DNA of 7,242 nucleotides from Lachnospiraceae bacterium (GTDB lineage Bacteria; Bacillota; Clostridia; Lachnospirales; Lachnospiraceae): positions 1-7,242 of the forward strand of contig CAAEEI010000174.1 of assembly GCA_900754855.1 (NCBI GenBank), in the 5' to 3' direction. A program made the position numbers and the translations under genes. Shown here in pieces: positions 6,444-7,242 of the stretch. The notes beneath the pieces were generated by a model, which saw only the letters and a program-made list of their open reading frames with translations, had not been told where the DNA came from and ran no database searches. Every line of letters starts with the position of its first letter. Position 1 is the stretch's first letter.

Positions 6444-6508
6444 TTCCGGTTTTTTCCTTCTCTTTTCTGTCCTACTCTATGCATACCGGTTCGTAAAATA
6501 TACCTTTT

Positions 6509-7242
6509 TTATTTTTTCCAGATCATAATGGTTTTTCCCATCATTTTCTGAATATCCAGTTCAAATGCTTTGTTCATATCGGCAATGGAATGAATTTCCA
6601 CCTGCGCGCCCACGATGTTACTCAGATAACCCAGGATTTCCGGATGTTCCTGATACATTTCCACTGTTTTTTCAAAATCTTCTCTTCCGCTTCGACTGCT
6701 TCCAAATAAGCATAATCCCTTTTCCAGCACCATACGGGTATTGATCGGCACGGCGTATTCCGACACGCCAAGAAGAGAAATGGTTCCCTCCGGATTAATC
6801 AGATCGATAATCTGATCTACGGCTTTCTGGGAAGCTTCCCCACCTACGCATTCAAAGGCATGATCCACTTCTACGCCTTCCGGTACGTCCCAGACAAGAT
6901 AGGTCTCATCGGCAAAGGAAAACGTGGCCAGTTTTTCTTTATCTGTACCAAAAATAAGCAGCTTTGTCTCCGGATACATGTAATGGAAAAAGATTGCTGT
7001 AATGTATCCCAGATTTCCATCTCCCCAGATGCCCACTACATTTTTACGTTTATGGGTAAAACGTGCAAACCGGCGAAGCGCCTGCACACTGATGGTCACA
7101 ATTTCCGTAAAAGCCGCAACGCTTCGGTCAATATCCTGTGGAAGCCGCAGAACACGGTCTCTGTCCAAGGCAACATTATCCTGCATAAATCCGTCAAATC
7201 CACTGGCACGGAATTTGGAACTCCTCAGATAATTTTCCCCGA
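6509..7242 (-). CDS. tarJ: TarJ-like ribulose-5-phosphate reductase, 5' partial
   Basis: This is an MDR-superfamily dehydrogenase that reduces D-ribulose 5-phosphate to D-ribitol 5-phosphate with NADPH; TarI then makes CDP-ribitol. The frame stays open to the right edge, so the visible 243 residues are the C-terminal part of a protein of about 340; the first ATG in view (7186) is internal. The visible start, ENYLRSSKFRASGFDGFMQ, matches S. aureus TarJ nearly position by position. Further matches are TEIVTIS, the Rossmann motif GIWGDGNLGYITAI (GDGNLG at visible residues 73-78), DHAFECVGG, LLGVSE and GSSRSG near the nucleotide site, and the ending GKTIMIWKK. The catalytic-zinc Cys and His-Glu residues should lie in the missing N-terminal part. 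A tarI partner is expected nearby but is not in view. The final glycan (wall teichoic acid, capsule or another ribitol polymer) is unknown. Confidence 0.9.
   Translation of the reverse strand, partial: GENYLRSSKFRASGFDGFMQDNVALDRDRVLRLPQDIDRSVAAFTEIVTISVQALRRFARFTHKRKNVVGIWGDGNLGYITAIFFHYMYPETKLLIFGTDKEKLATFSFADETYLVWDVPEGVEVDHAFECVGGEASQKAVDQIIDLINPEGTISLLGVSEYAVPINTRMVLEKGLCLFGSSRSGREDFEKTVEMYQEHPEILGYLSNIVGAQVEIHSIADMNKAFELDIQKMMGKTIMIWKK

Noticed and set aside
6444..6508. Promoter or riboswitch before the AGCS gene
   Set aside because: Only 65 bp, A-rich on the coding strand, with no convincing -35/-10 pair at proper spacing and no room for a glycine or other riboswitch.
5812..6528. Long open frame on the plus strand (about 238 codons) opposite the carrier gene
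   Set aside because: It is antisense to a clear AGCS gene, with proline/serine-rich translation and no recognisable domain. It is a shadow frame.

Overview
The window looks like chromosomal DNA from a clostridial Firmicute, most likely a Lachnospiraceae member. This rests on protein resemblance (a lineage-type LigA, a MetA with the acetyl-CoA signature, a two-domain S1 protein, an AGCS carrier, a TarJ-like dehydrogenase) and on AGGAG-type ribosome binding sites; no marker gene fixes the genus. I see no mobile element, CRISPR array, tRNA, rRNA or long repeat.

Left block (about 50-4112, all minus strand). Four tightly packed genes read leftward from one promoter near 4168-4196: a FlK-like hotdog thioesterase, an RluF-type 23S rRNA pseudouridine synthase, the NAD-dependent DNA ligase LigA, and the homoserine O-acyltransferase MetA. 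Gaps are 2 nt, a 22-nt overlap, and 3 nt, so they probably form one operon with coupled translation. Functionally it is a mixed set (acyl-CoA hydrolysis, rRNA modification, DNA joining, methionine synthesis). LigA starts at a TTG inside the end of rluF, not at the upstream ATG that gives the longest reading frame.

Middle (4113-5053). A 180-bp divergent promoter region separates this operon from a plus-strand gene for a small protein with two S1 RNA-binding domains. That gene ends in a strong intrinsic terminator with a cUUCGg loop, whose T-run overlaps the stop codon of the convergent carrier gene.

Right block (5052-7242, minus strand). An AGCS-family sodium/alanine symporter lies downstream of a TarJ-like ribulose-5-phosphate reductase, which runs off the right edge and lacks its N-terminal part. 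TarJ makes ribitol 5-phosphate for CDP-ribitol, so a teichoic acid or ribitol-containing glycan locus may continue beyond 7242.

Most of the content is ordinary housekeeping. The observation most worth a second look is LigA: residues that contact the adenine of NAD+ in the E. coli enzyme are replaced (Glu113 to Ser, Tyr225 to Phe, Lys290 to Leu, by eye alignment), while the nucleophilic lysine and the other catalytic residues are kept. I did not find a clear new multi-gene system.
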